This document shows, piece after piece, positions 29,680 to 40,185 of a stretch of DNA of 64,000 bases. The notes beneath the pieces are model-generated. The model ran no database searches and was not told the DNA's origin. It saw nothing but the letters and a program-made list of their open reading frames with translations. Source of the stretch: Zoogloea sp. (GTDB taxonomy: Bacteria > Pseudomonadota > Gammaproteobacteria > Burkholderiales > Rhodocyclaceae). Location of the stretch: NCBI RefSeq assembly GCF_023150065.1, contig NZ_JAKLLN010000015.1, positions 62,001-126,000 of the forward strand, in the 5' to 3' direction. Each line of letters opens with the position of its first letter. Position 1 is the stretch's first letter. A program made the position numbers and the translations under genes.

Positions 29680-31317
29680 ATGAGCCAACTCATCGAAGTG
29701 AAGGTTCCGGACATCGGCGATTTCGACCAGGTGCCGGTGATCGAACTGTTCGTCAAGGTCGGTGACACCATCAAGGTGGACGACGCCATCGCCACCCTGG
29801 AATCCGACAAGGCCACCATGGACGTGCCCTCGTCCGCCGCCGGCGTGGTCAAGGAAGTGCTGATCAGCCTGGGTGACAAGGTTGCCGAAGGCACCGTGCT
29901 GATCCGGGTCGAGGCCGCCGGCGCTGCCGCTGCGGCACCGGCCCCGGCAGCGGCTGCCCCGGCTGCTGCCCCCGCCCCCGCTGCGGCCCCGGCCGCCGCA
30001 CCGGCCGCTCCGGCCCCCGCCGCGGGTGGTGGTGTGGTTGAAGTGAAGGTGCCGGACATCGGCGACTTCGACTCCGTCCCGGTGATCGAACTGTTCGTCA
30101 AGGTCGGTGACAGCATCAAGGCAGAAGACGCCATCGCCACCCTGGAATCCGACAAGGCCACCATGGACGTGCCCTCCTCCGCCACCGGCGTGGTGAAGGA
30201 AGTGCTGGTCAAGCTGGGTGACAAGGTCTCCGAAGGTTCCGTGCTGATCAAGGTCGAGACCGGTGCCGGCGCTGCTGCCGCGCCGGCTCCGGCTGCCAGC
30301 GCCCCGGCGCCTGCTGCCGCTGCCCCTGCGGCAGCTCCGGCAGCGGCCCCGGCGGCTGTCGCTGCGCCGTCCGCCGTCACCCTCGGCGGCAAGGTGCACG
30401 CCAGCCCGTCGGTGCGCGCCTTTGCCCGCGAGCTGGGTGTCGATCTGGCCCAGGTCAAGGCCACCGGCCCCAAGAACCGCATCACCCAGGCCGACGTCAC
30501 CGGCTTTGTGAAGGGCGCCATGAGCACCGGCGTCGTCCCGGGCAAAACCGTGGCCGCCGCGGCCGTGGGCAGCCTGGGTGGCGGGCTCGACCTGCTGCCG
30601 TGGCCGAAGGTGGACTTCTCCAAGTTTGGCGAGATCGACGTCAAGCCCCTGTCGCGCATCAAGAAGATCTCCGGCCAGAACCTGGCCCGCAACTGGGCGA
30701 TGATCCCGGCCGTCACCTACCACGAAGACGCCGACATCACCGACCTGGAAGCCTTCCGCGTCCAGATGAACAAGGAGTTCGAGAAGTCCGGCAAGAAGCT
30801 GACCATGCTCGCCTTCATCATCAAGGCCTCGGTGCGCGCCCTGCAGGAGTTCCCCGAGTTCAACACCAGTCTCGATGGCGACAACCTGGTTTACAAGAAG
30901 TACTTCAACATCGCCTTCGCGGCCGACACCCCCAACGGCCTGGTCGTCCCGGTCATCAAGGATGCGGACAAAAAGAGCGTGTTCGAGATCGCCGCGGAGT
31001 CGGGCAACCTGGCCAAGCTGGCCCGTGACGGCAAGCTCAAGCCCGCCGACATGTCCGGCGCCTGCTTCACCATCTCCAGCCTTGGCGGCATCGGTGGCAC
31101 CTACTTCGCCCCCATCGTCAATGCGCCGGAAGTGGCCATCCTGGGCGTCAACAAGTCGGTGATGAAGCCGGTTTGGGACGGCAAGCAGTTTGTGCCGCGC
31201 CTCACCCTGCCCATGTCGCTCACAGCCGACCACCGCGTGATCGACGGCGCCCTGGCGACCCGCTTCAACGTGTACCTCGCCCAACTGCTGGCCGACTTCC
31301 GTCGGGTCATGCTCTAA
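29680..31317 (+). CDS. aceF: Dihydrolipoamide acetyltransferase (E2) with two lipoyl domains
   Basis: A 545-aa E2 core protein that transfers the acetyl group from lipoate to CoA. Order of parts: lipoyl domain 1 (about 1-80, lipoyl-Lys in ESDKATMDVPSS), an Ala/Pro linker (82-120), lipoyl domain 2 (about 122-200), a second Ala/Pro linker, the peripheral-subunit-binding domain (about 238-275, HASPSVRAFARELGVDLAQV), and the catalytic domain ending with the active-site His in TADHRVIDGALAT. The DNA of the two lipoyl domains is almost identical over stretches of about 50 bp. lpdA starts 10 nt after its stop. Confidence 0.97.
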   Translation: MSQLIEVKVPDIGDFDQVPVIELFVKVGDTIKVDDAIATLESDKATMDVPSSAAGVVKEVLISLGDKVAEGTVLIRVEAAGAAAAAPAPAAAAPAAAPAPAAAPAAAPAAPAPAAGGGVVEVKVPDIGDFDSVPVIELFVKVGDSIKAEDAIATLESDKATMDVPSSATGVVKEVLVKLGDKVSEGSVLIKVETGAGAAAAPAPAASAPAPAAAAPAAAPAAAPAAVAAPSAVTLGGKVHASPSVRAFARELGVDLAQVKATGPKNRITQADVTGFVKGAMSTGVVPGKTVAAAAVGSLGGGLDLLPWPKVDFSKFGEIDVKPLSRIKKISGQNLARNWAMIPAVTYHEDADITDLEAFRVQMNKEFEKSGKKLTMLAFIIKASVRALQEFPEFNTSLDGDNLVYKKYFNIAFAADTPNGLVVPVIKDADKKSVFEIAAESGNLAKLARDGKLKPADMSGACFTISSLGGIGGTYFAPIVNAPEVAILGVNKSVMKPVWDGKQFVPRLTLPMSLTADHRVIDGALATRFNVYLAQLLADFRRVML

Positions 31318-31327
31318 GGAGATCGCC

Positions 31328-33103
<1,776 letters not shown>

Positions 33104-33135
33104 GCGCGTAAAGAACCCTGTTGTAGCGTTGTTTC

Positions 33136-33162
33136 AAGCGGCCTTCGGGCCGCTTTTTTTTT
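33136..33162 (+). terminator. Rho-independent terminator of the aceE-aceF-lpdA operon
   Basis: AAGCGGCC-TTCG-GGCCGCTT stem-loop with a stable TTCG tetraloop, running into nine T residues, 33 nt after the lpdA stop. Confidence 0.95.
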
Positions 33163-33202
33163 GGGGCTCAGCCCGACCGGTCCCACCGGAGCGGGGCCGG
33201 GG

Positions 33203-34411
33203 TCAGCAGCCGCAGCCGTAGCTGAACGAATCACTCCCCAGCACCTTCCACGCACCCTGGATATTCACCAGCACCAGGCGATACCAGCGGTCGTCGGTGA
33301 CGGACGGGCCATCCAGATGGCCGGGCCCCTTGCCCTGCCCTTCCCAGGCGGCGATGTCCGGGATGCCGTCGCGATCCAGGTCGTAGAGGAGGTACACACC
33401 CCGCACAAAGCCGGTGCTCCGACGGTCGAGCTTCATCGGCACTTCATTGCGTGTCGCCGGGCCGGCCGGCATATCCCGGTTTGCGTGGAAGGCGTACAGG
33501 CTGCCGGCGGGCGTGTGCTTGAGGCGTTGCTGCTGGCGCCCGCCGCCGGGAAACTGGGTATCGAAGAAGCGCCAGATCGCGGCGTCGGCGTCGCCATGGC
33601 TGAAGCCCGGAACCCAGCCGGCGCACATCGGCTCATCGACTTCGCGCCACAGGGTTTCCGTATGGCGGAGCGGGCTCTTGTCCACGCTCAGCCGGCCATC
33701 CCGAAACAGGCTCACGCGCGGCACCGCCCGCACCAGCGACTGCGTTCGGGCGAGCATGTCGTACAGCCCCGCCGAGCCGCCCTCCTGTGCGGCCGGCCCC
33801 GGGCGGGGGCGCGGCGTGAGCTGCTGCCGGAAGACAATGTCGAAGCGACCGCTGACCTCCTCGGCCGTCGCGCCCGGCGGTGCGATCTCCGCCTCGCTGC
33901 GGAACAGCGACGGGGTGACATCGGGAAAGGTCAGCGCCCGGACCAACCTGATGACCCGCGCGGCACCACCGTCGGCGGAGATCGCGTCGTGCAGGGGGCC
34001 CCACAGGCCGAGCGCCCGCTGCAGCTCGTCGGCAATGCCCTGCGCGCGCAGGGCGCCTGGCGATATCTCCCCGCCCTGTGCCTGCCGCCCACTCTTGTCC
34101 AGCTCGAGATCCAGCGCGGCCTTGCGCTTGAGCTGCGCCCAGTCGGCATAGGGCAAAGGCCTGGGGCCCTTCAGCCCCTGCGCCAGACGGGCTTTCATCC
34201 GCTCGAGCCCTTCGTCCCTGGGCCACGGCCCCTGCGGCGGAATCCCAGGGTGGGCTTGCCCCAGCGACGCCGCGTAGCGCTCCAGCGCCGGCCAGCCGGG
34301 CGCCTGCCAGAAGGCCCGCTCCAGCTCTGGATCGGAGGATGTCGCCGCCTGGGCCGCCGCCGCATGCAGCAGGACGAGGGCCACACCGGCAATCCGGCCG
34401 GTCACCCTCAT
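33203..34411 (-). CDS. Secreted protein of unknown function
   Basis: A 402-aa protein not assigned to a family. It has a Sec signal peptide (MRVTGRIAGVALVLLHAAAAQA). The mature region is mixed and has few hydrophobic stretches. Near the C-terminus it carries YLLYDLDRDGIPDIAAWEG, an Asp-rich FG-GAP/EF-hand-like calcium-binding loop, and it ends in YGCGC. The ATG at 34411 starts the signal peptide; the frame stays open upstream without protein-like content. It converges on lpdA and its promoter must lie in the 70 bp before the terminator at 34483. Confidence 0.65.
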   Translation of the reverse strand: MRVTGRIAGVALVLLHAAAAQAATSSDPELERAFWQAPGWPALERYAASLGQAHPGIPPQGPWPRDEGLERMKARLAQGLKGPRPLPYADWAQLKRKAALDLELDKSGRQAQGGEISPGALRAQGIADELQRALGLWGPLHDAISADGGAARVIRLVRALTFPDVTPSLFRSEAEIAPPGATAEEVSGRFDIVFRQQLTPRPRPGPAAQEGGSAGLYDMLARTQSLVRAVPRVSLFRDGRLSVDKSPLRHTETLWREVDEPMCAGWVPGFSHGDADAAIWRFFDTQFPGGGRQQQRLKHTPAGSLYAFHANRDMPAGPATRNEVPMKLDRRSTGFVRGVYLLYDLDRDGIPDIAAWEGQGKGPGHLDGPSVTDDRWYRLVLVNIQGAWKVLGSDSFSYGCGC

Positions 34412-34482
34412 GGCATCACACAACACGGTTCTTGAAACATTCGCTCCGCGCCTCCCCGTCGGGCCTGGTCGCCCACGATACC

Positions 34483-34517
34483 AAAAACAAGGCGGCCCGA
34501 TGGCCGCCCCGTTTTTT
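34483..34517 (-). terminator. Bidirectional-looking terminator at the end of the phenol hydroxylase operon
   Basis: GGCGGCC-CGAT-GGCCGCC stem. Read on the minus strand it is followed by TTGTTTTT, and on the plus strand by CCGTTTTTT. It lies 26 nt after the dmpP stop. Confidence 0.85.
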
Positions 34518-34542
34518 AATGCCGGAAGCGTGACGAAGCGTC

Positions 34543-35598
34543 TCAGATCGCCTTGAACAGTGGGCTGCGCACCTGCTGGGCATCCGCCGCCGAGATGAAC
34601 TTCTCGGTGTAGATGTCGCGCTCGAACAGCCGCCCCTGCATGAGGGTGGTGATGCAGGCCTCGATCATCAGCGGCGGGCCGCACAGGTAGGCCTTATGAC
34701 CACGGAAGTCGTTGTCGAAGGCGGCCTTGGCGGCGTCATGGACAAAGCCCCGGAAGCCCTCCCAGCCCGACTCCTCCGGCTCGTGGGAGAGGGCCGGCAC
34801 GTAACGGAAGTTGGGATGCTGCCCGGCCAGGGCCACAAACTCGTCGTGGTAATACAGCTCGGCCCGGCTGCGCTGACCGTAGACCAGGGTGATGGGCTTG
34901 TCGAAGCCCTCGTCCAGCAGGTCCAGGATCATCGAGCGCGGGCTGGACAGACCGGAGCCCCCGGCCATGAAGACCACCGGCACCTCGGCCGACTTCTTCA
35001 CGAAGAAGCGGCCATAGGGCCCGGCGATGCGGATGCGGTCGCCGGCCTGGAGCTTTTCGTGCACGTAGGTCGTGCCCTGCCCACCCGGCACGATGCGGAT
35101 GTTGAGCTCCATCTCGCCGTCGGCCGAGGGCGGGCTGGCGACGGAGAAGGCGCGGCTGCCGATGCCGCCCGGCAGCTCCAGGTTCACGTACTGGCCGGCC
35201 TGGAAGCGCATGGGCGTGTCCAGCTTGATCCACACCCCCTTGATGGTGGGGGTGAGGGTTTCGATGCGGCTCACCGTGCCATCGAAATCCCGCACGGGCA
35301 GGTTCTCTGCGTCCGGGTCTTCCTCGATCTCGGCCTCGATCACCAAGTCGCCCTGGGCAGTAGCGCAGCAGGCCAGGCACTTGCCCTCGTCCCGCTCGAA
35401 ATCCATCAGGGCAAAGCTCGAGGCCTCGCCGTGCTCGATCTCGCCGTCACTCACCTGCACCTTGCAGGTGGCGCACAGGCCGTGACAGCAGGCGTGGGGC
35501 AGGTAGATGCCGGCGCGCAGGGCCGCGTCGAGAATGGTCTGCCCCTCCTCGATCTCGATGGTCTGGCCGAGGGGCTCGATGGTCAGCTCATAGCTCAT
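34543..35598 (-). CDS. dmpP: Phenol hydroxylase reductase component (P5, DmpP)
   Basis: A 351-aa NADH:acceptor reductase that feeds electrons to the diiron oxygenase. The N-terminal plant-type 2Fe-2S domain has CCHGLCATC with the fourth Cys in KCLACCA. The FAD-binding barrel has RAFSVASPPS. The NAD domain has VVFMAGGSGLSSPRSMI and YLCGPPLMIEACI. The ATG at 35598 (MSYELTIEPLGQTI) matches the usual start; an in-frame upstream ATG overlaps dmpO and adds no domain. It is the last gene of the operon, 10 nt after dmpO. Confidence 0.96.
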   Translation of the reverse strand: MSYELTIEPLGQTIEIEEGQTILDAALRAGIYLPHACCHGLCATCKVQVSDGEIEHGEASSFALMDFERDEGKCLACCATAQGDLVIEAEIEEDPDAENLPVRDFDGTVSRIETLTPTIKGVWIKLDTPMRFQAGQYVNLELPGGIGSRAFSVASPPSADGEMELNIRIVPGGQGTTYVHEKLQAGDRIRIAGPYGRFFVKKSAEVPVVFMAGGSGLSSPRSMILDLLDEGFDKPITLVYGQRSRAELYYHDEFVALAGQHPNFRYVPALSHEPEESGWEGFRGFVHDAAKAAFDNDFRGHKAYLCGPPLMIEACITTLMQGRLFERDIYTEKFISAADAQQVRSPLFKAI

Positions 35599-35608
35599 GG
35601 CGCTTCCC

Positions 35609-35965
35609 TCAGGCAGCCGGGGCCAGGCTGTTGAGACCCGGGGTGCGGAAGCGGATCTGGTCCTTGTGGCCAATGCCGTTGGCGGCCAGGCTGGCGTCGA
35701 AGTCCGGGGTCCAGGGCTGGTTGGACTTGAGCCACTCCACCGCCGTCCAGTCGATGGCGGCGGCGTCGGGGTCGGGCTGGACGAGCATGCTGAGGGGCCC
35801 CTTCACCAGCTCGGCAAAAGGCGTCTCCGGCGGCAGGCACAGCAGGAAGGGGGCGGCAAACAGCAGGTGGCGGTCCCAGCTCACATAAACGAGCTGCTTG
35901 CCGTGAAAGTTCTCCACGCGGTCACGGGGCGTGGCGATGTAATCCTTGATTGCAGCTACAGCCAT
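35609..35965 (-). CDS. dmpO: Phenol hydroxylase subunit P4 (DmpO)
   Basis: A 118-aa small subunit of the (DmpLNO)2 oxygenase. It starts MAVAAIKDYIATPRDRVENF, and the sequence around NFHGKQLVYVSWDRHLLFAAP is typical of the family. It lies 10 nt upstream of dmpP but is separated from dmpN by 173 bp holding an inverted pair of palindromic repeats, an unusual break within this operon. Confidence 0.93.
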   Translation of the reverse strand: MAVAAIKDYIATPRDRVENFHGKQLVYVSWDRHLLFAAPFLLCLPPETPFAELVKGPLSMLVQPDPDAAAIDWTAVEWLKSNQPWTPDFDASLAANGIGHKDQIRFRTPGLNSLAPAA

Positions 35966-36026
35966 TTTGAGTCTCCTGATTTTTTATGTCTTGCGGCGGA
36001 TCGGGGGCGTGCAGGGGCGACTGCAG

Positions 36027-36104
36027 GGGCGACTTCAGTCGCCCATCCGCACGCAAATCACCGGCATGGCGTTGATCGAAGTCCGTGGGCGACTGAAGTC
36101 GCCC
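36027..36104. repeat. Inverted pair of palindromic repeats between dmpN and dmpO
   Basis: GGGCGACTTCAGTCGCCC at 36027-36044 and GGGCGACTGAAGTCGCCC at 36087-36104 are each near-perfect palindromes, and each is the reverse complement of the other. Flanking pieces CTGCAGGGGCGAC (36021) and GTCGCCCTCTGCAG (36111) extend the inversion to about 100 bp. A further copy with one mismatch lies at 44772. This is a REP-like dispersed element. Confidence 0.75.
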
Positions 36105-36138
36105 CCACCGGTCGCCCTCTGCAGGCCGCCCGCCGCTA

Positions 36139-37659
36139 TTACTGGTTGGTGGTGGCCAGGCCGCGCCAGACTTCGAAGTTCTTCTTGTCTTCGGAGTCGG
36201 CGTAGTCGCCGTTGTCCTTGCCGTCGAGCAGGCTGACCCACTTCATCCACTCGCCCAGGTCACCGTTCACCGGGTCCTGGAAGAGCTGGGGCATGGGCAG
36301 CCAAGCCTGGATGTACTTCTCGGGCTCGTTCTCGAAGACGTGCTGGCAGCCGTCGGAGCAGAAGTGGTACTTGTGCTCCTTGTAGTCGGTCTCCCGGTGG
36401 CAGGTCAGGGTCGGGTCGTCGGGCTCGGTGAACACGCAGGGCAGCTGGCAGGTCTGGCACAGCTTGGCGAGGCCGTAGTTCTTGAAGGGCGTGCCGGCGG
36501 CGGCCATCTTCTTGATGTGTTCCCAGCGCGGGCGGTAGTAGGTGTCGAAGGTGTCCGGGTATTTGGCAGACAACCAGCGCATGTCGTCGTCCGAGGGGAT
36601 CCAGGCATGGAAGGCGGTGCCGAAGCTCCACTGGTACAGGCCCAGCATGAACTGGTGGGACATGTGGTCGATGGCTTTGCCGGCGTCATCCCAGCCCTTG
36701 GGCGGCGTGATGCCGTAGCGGGCCAGGTCCTTGAACAGGGCGCCCCCGTTCTCGACGCCGTAGATCTCCCAGGCCTCGCGCCAGGACATGACGCGCTTGG
36801 GCAGCATGTAGTCCATCATCGTGCTCACCAGGCCGAGCACCCGGAAGCCGCGCCAGAACCACTTGTCGATCCAGTTCTGGACGATGGGCAGGTTGTCCGG
36901 GTCCTGCTCGAGGATGAACTTGATCACCTCCAGGCCCAGGGTCATGTGGCGGGCTTCGTCCGACTGGGCCGAGAAGCCGAAGGTGACGGTGGCCATGTCG
37001 CCGTTGTAGGCCGCACCCGACATGAAGGGCACGAACAGCAGGTTGGTCAGCACGTACTCGAAGCTGAAGCCGATGGCGATCATGAACTCGAAGGGCCCCG
37101 CCGACATGGAGTCGTCGAAGAAGGAGCGGGCCACCGAGGTGTACCAGATGCGGTCGCGCTGGTCGGCGAAGGCATGGAAACCGTTGTAGTAACGGTTGTA
37201 GTTGGACATCGCGTGGACCTGCGTCTGGGCGTGACGGATCTCGTCGATGGCCTGCATCTGGCACGCCACCTGGGGGCCGACGCCGGGAAACTCGCGGCCG
37301 ACCCGGGCAAAGCCCCGGTGGGCGGCATATTCACCCGGGCTGATGGCCTGCAGGAAGATCTTGAGGGCCGACAGGTAGCGGGCGTCGGTGAGGTTGAGGT
37401 GGCCGTTGTTCTGGGCGTGGGCGTCGATGATGGCGTAGAACTTGCGCTCCTTCTCGGCCTGGTACTTCCAGTAGGCGTCCATGGTCAGGCGGAAGGGGTC
37501 TTCCCACTTGTCCCAGTCGTGGATCTTGATGCCCTCGTAGCCCACATACGGAAAGAGCTCGTCCTTGCTGTGGTAGCTCGGCTCCCAGCCCAGGTCGCGG
37601 GTCATGGTGCGGTACTTTTCCTTGAGGCCGAGTTTCTTCTTGGCGACTTTCATGTCCAT
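36139..37659 (-). CDS. dmpN: Phenol hydroxylase large oxygenase subunit P3 (DmpN)
   Basis: A 506-aa catalytic subunit carrying the carboxylate-bridged diiron centre that inserts oxygen into phenol to make catechol. Diiron ligands are visible: a Glu in ISPGEYAAHRG, E-x-x-H in IDEIRHAQTQVH, a further Glu in the FSFEYVLTN region and E-x-x-H in SDEARHMTLGL. The C-terminal Cys/His cluster (LCQTCQLPCVF, LTCHRE, YHFCSDGCQHVF) is the zinc-binding tail of DmpN. Length matches the family (about 500-517 aa). dmpM lies 14 nt upstream. Confidence 0.97.
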   Translation of the reverse strand: MDMKVAKKKLGLKEKYRTMTRDLGWEPSYHSKDELFPYVGYEGIKIHDWDKWEDPFRLTMDAYWKYQAEKERKFYAIIDAHAQNNGHLNLTDARYLSALKIFLQAISPGEYAAHRGFARVGREFPGVGPQVACQMQAIDEIRHAQTQVHAMSNYNRYYNGFHAFADQRDRIWYTSVARSFFDDSMSAGPFEFMIAIGFSFEYVLTNLLFVPFMSGAAYNGDMATVTFGFSAQSDEARHMTLGLEVIKFILEQDPDNLPIVQNWIDKWFWRGFRVLGLVSTMMDYMLPKRVMSWREAWEIYGVENGGALFKDLARYGITPPKGWDDAGKAIDHMSHQFMLGLYQWSFGTAFHAWIPSDDDMRWLSAKYPDTFDTYYRPRWEHIKKMAAAGTPFKNYGLAKLCQTCQLPCVFTEPDDPTLTCHRETDYKEHKYHFCSDGCQHVFENEPEKYIQAWLPMPQLFQDPVNGDLGEWMKWVSLLDGKDNGDYADSEDKKNFEVWRGLATTNQ

Positions 37660-37673
37660 GGTGGTCTCCTCTT

Positions 37674-37943
37674 TCAGCTGTTCCAGCTCAGGGTCAGGCT
37701 GTCGTCGTCTTCTTCGACGTGGCCGGTCAGGGTGATCAGGTTGATGTGCAGCTCCTGCAGGTCGAAGCTGCGGCCGAGCTGCTCTTCAATGGTGGCCTTG
37801 CGGATCACCAGCGAGCCTTCGGCGTCGATCTTGACCATGGCGGGCTGGCGGTTCACCACCGCCGCCGGGTTGTCGATCTCGATGGCCTCGATGATCGGGC
37901 GGGTCTCTTCGTTGGCTTGCAGGGCAATGAATACGGTGGACAT
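37674..37943 (-). CDS. dmpM: Phenol hydroxylase effector protein P2 (DmpM)
   Basis: An 89-aa cofactor-free effector (coupling) protein of the MmoB/DmpM family that binds the oxygenase and tunes substrate entry. Recognised from STVFIALQANEETRPIIEAI and the C-terminal LHINLITLTGHVEEDDD. It lies between dmpL (9 nt upstream) and dmpN. Confidence 0.95.
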   Translation of the reverse strand: MSTVFIALQANEETRPIIEAIEIDNPAAVVNRQPAMVKIDAEGSLVIRKATIEEQLGRSFDLQELHINLITLTGHVEEDDDSLTLSWNS

Positions 37944-37952
37944 GGCGTTCCT

Positions 37953-38945
37953 TCAGAGGGTGAGGCCGGCCTTGGCGGCGCGGGCCTTGAATGCGGCCAG
38001 CTGCTCGGCCATGGCCTCGTCGGCCTGGGCGCCCAGGGCCAGCTCGGCCACCGGGAGCAGGGCCGAGGCGGCACGGGCGCTCCAGTGGCGGGTCCAGCCT
38101 TCGAGCAGCGCGCGGTTGGCGTCGGATTCCGCCGCCGCCACCTTGATCACCGCGTCGATCCACTTGCGGGTCTCGTCGAACCAGTCGCTCATGAACTGGG
38201 TCAGCATGGCCACCGCCGAGCCGCCCTGCACCGACAGGTGCTGGTCCACGATGCGCTCGTAGATCAGCGGGTACAGCAGGCCGTCCAGGGCCAGGTTCTG
38301 GGCCACGAAGAGCTCGAAGGGGTCGCGGCAGGCCATGCAGTCTTCCACGTAGCGGCGCAGGGGCTGCCAGGCGGGGCTGTCCATCCAGTCACGCTTGGCG
38401 GCGTCCAGGGCCTCGGTGTCGCCCAGCAGCAGGCCAAGGCGCGACAGGTACTGGGCGATGCCCAGGTTGTCCATGGCGTGGTACATGCAGGGCTGGGTGA
38501 ACACCACGCCGTAGCCGTAACCGCAGACGAAGGTGTTGTTCTGGTTGGCCCCCCAGGCGGCGTGGCGCAGGGGCAGCAGCACCGCGAGGGTGGTGGCACG
38601 CAGGGCCTCGGGCAGCATGTCGGCCAGGCCGCGGCTCTCGACGAAGCTGAAGTTGGCTTCGGCGTTCTCCTGCTGGCGGGCGCGGGTCAGGGTGTAGGTG
38701 CTGTAGTAGAACTGGCGCGGGTCCTTCAGGGCGTACCAGTCGGCCATCACGATGCGGGTCAGGCTGGCGTCGTAGAGCTGGTGGTCCGGGTCCCAGGTGG
38801 GGCGGTAGTGCAGGTTCTCGGCGGCCTGGATGTCGTAGCTGCCTTCCTGGTAGCGGGAGGCGGGCTTGTTGCCGAAGCGCCGCACCAGGTGGTCGAAGGC
38901 CTGGCGCTGGGGCTCGATGGCGACCGTGCGGAGGTCGATCTGCAT
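37953..38945 (-). CDS. dmpL: Phenol hydroxylase subunit P1 (DmpL)
   Basis: A 330-aa beta subunit of the diiron oxygenase, structurally related to DmpN but lacking the metal ligands. It starts MQIDLRTVAIEPQRQAFDHL; YDIQAAENLHYRPTWDPDHQ and YALKDPRQFYYSTYTLTRAR are typical. It lies 21 nt downstream of dmpK and 9 nt upstream of dmpM. Confidence 0.95.
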   Translation of the reverse strand: MQIDLRTVAIEPQRQAFDHLVRRFGNKPASRYQEGSYDIQAAENLHYRPTWDPDHQLYDASLTRIVMADWYALKDPRQFYYSTYTLTRARQQENAEANFSFVESRGLADMLPEALRATTLAVLLPLRHAAWGANQNNTFVCGYGYGVVFTQPCMYHAMDNLGIAQYLSRLGLLLGDTEALDAAKRDWMDSPAWQPLRRYVEDCMACRDPFELFVAQNLALDGLLYPLIYERIVDQHLSVQGGSAVAMLTQFMSDWFDETRKWIDAVIKVAAAESDANRALLEGWTRHWSARAASALLPVAELALGAQADEAMAEQLAAFKARAAKAGLTL

Positions 38946-38966
38946 GAGGGGTGTCTCCTGTGGGAA

Positions 38967-39203
38967 TTATCTGAAGCGGGTGTGGGTGGCGTCGGCGAGG
39001 CGCCAGTCCCAGTCGCCCTGGGGGGCGTCGTCGTCCCGGGGGGGCAGCATCTCGACCCGGTTGGCGGTGCAGAACTCGGTGAAGGCCTCCCGGCCGAGGA
39101 TCATCTCGACGAAGATCTCCGGCTCGCCGATGGCGAACTCGAACTCGACGAAGCCGTTGGGGCGCTCCCCCGACAGGCGCACGAAGCGGCGGCTGGTGTC
39201 CAT
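38967..39203 (-). CDS. dmpK: Phenol hydroxylase assembly subunit P0 (DmpK)
   Basis: A 78-aa protein of the DmpK family, which helps assemble active oxygenase from the apoenzyme. FVRLSGERPNGFVEFEFAI and EFCTANRVEMLP identify it. It starts 7 nt after the dmpB stop, so here the hydroxylase genes follow the ring-cleavage gene, the reverse of the Pseudomonas CF600 order. Confidence 0.92.
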   Translation of the reverse strand: MDTSRRFVRLSGERPNGFVEFEFAIGEPEIFVEMILGREAFTEFCTANRVEMLPPRDDDAPQGDWDWRLADATHTRFR

Positions 39204-39210
39204 GCCGGCC

Positions 39211-40140
39211 TCAGCTCACCACGGTAAGGAAGGTTTCGTGGAGCTTGCGCTGGGGGTAGTCCAGGCCCTGGCCGAAGTTGTCGAAGGTCCAGGTCATGGT
39301 CTCGTAGTCGGGGTAAGGCAGATGGCCGCCGAAGAAGGTCTCGAAGCGGTTGCCGGACGGGTCCCAGGCGTAGATGGTGCAGCCGCGGGTCACACCGTGG
39401 CGGGTCGGGCCGATGTCCACCGCCACCTGGTTCATGGACATGATGTCGCCGGCGCGCAGCACCTGGTCCCAGCTCTCCATCAGGAAGGAGCAGTGGTGCA
39501 GCTTGCCCGGCTCGGGATACTCGGCGAAGGCGATGTCGTGCACCTTCTGGCCACAGGACAGCCAGATGGCGGCGTTGGCATTGCCATCGGGGGTGAGCAC
39601 CCGCTCCACCAGGTAGAAGCCCAGCACCTCGGTGAAAATCTTGTGCACCTGGGCCACGTTGGGGCCGTAGAGCAGCGCGTGGTCGAGGCGGATCGGGGCG
39701 ATACCGTTGTCCCGGGCCTTGCTCCAGGGGGCCGGGTTGACCAGCGGAATGCCGTTGCCCACCTTGTCCTTCTCGGCATAGAGCTCCATCACATGGCCGG
39801 ACGGCAGGGTGAAGCGCACCCGCTCGCCGGTGGCCAGCATCTCCCCGGCTGGGATGCGTTCGGTGGCAAGGCCATAGGCCTGCAAGTCGGACTCCAGCTT
39901 GTCGAGGGTCGCCGTGTCGAGCACCCGGAAACCGAAGAAATCCAGCCCGGCCCGGTCGGACTCGCGGATCACGTAGCTGTTGTGGTCACGCTCGTCCCAG
40001 CACTTGAAATACACGCGCCCCTGGGCGTCGCGGCCGGTCTCCACCAGGCCCAGCACGTCCCGGTAGAAGCGCACCGCTTCGTTCAGATCCAGCACGCGCA
40101 CCTGGGCGTGGCCCGGGCGCAGAACACCTGTCAATGCCAT
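39211..40140 (-). CDS. dmpB: Catechol 2,3-dioxygenase
   Basis: A 309-aa extradiol dioxygenase that opens catechol to 2-hydroxymuconic semialdehyde (meta cleavage). The two vicinal-oxygen-chelate modules and the Fe(II) ligands are visible: His in RLDHALLYG, His in GKLHHCSFLMES, and Glu in NRFETFFGGHLP. Length equals XylE/DmpB (about 307). It lies between the ferredoxin gene and dmpK. The lower-pathway genes that would use its product are not in the window. Confidence 0.97.
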   Translation of the reverse strand: MALTGVLRPGHAQVRVLDLNEAVRFYRDVLGLVETGRDAQGRVYFKCWDERDHNSYVIRESDRAGLDFFGFRVLDTATLDKLESDLQAYGLATERIPAGEMLATGERVRFTLPSGHVMELYAEKDKVGNGIPLVNPAPWSKARDNGIAPIRLDHALLYGPNVAQVHKIFTEVLGFYLVERVLTPDGNANAAIWLSCGQKVHDIAFAEYPEPGKLHHCSFLMESWDQVLRAGDIMSMNQVAVDIGPTRHGVTRGCTIYAWDPSGNRFETFFGGHLPYPDYETMTWTFDNFGQGLDYPQRKLHETFLTVVS

Positions 40141-40185
40141 GTTTCGTCTCCTCTTTCGTTCTTGATGGAATGTCCCGCCCCGGGC

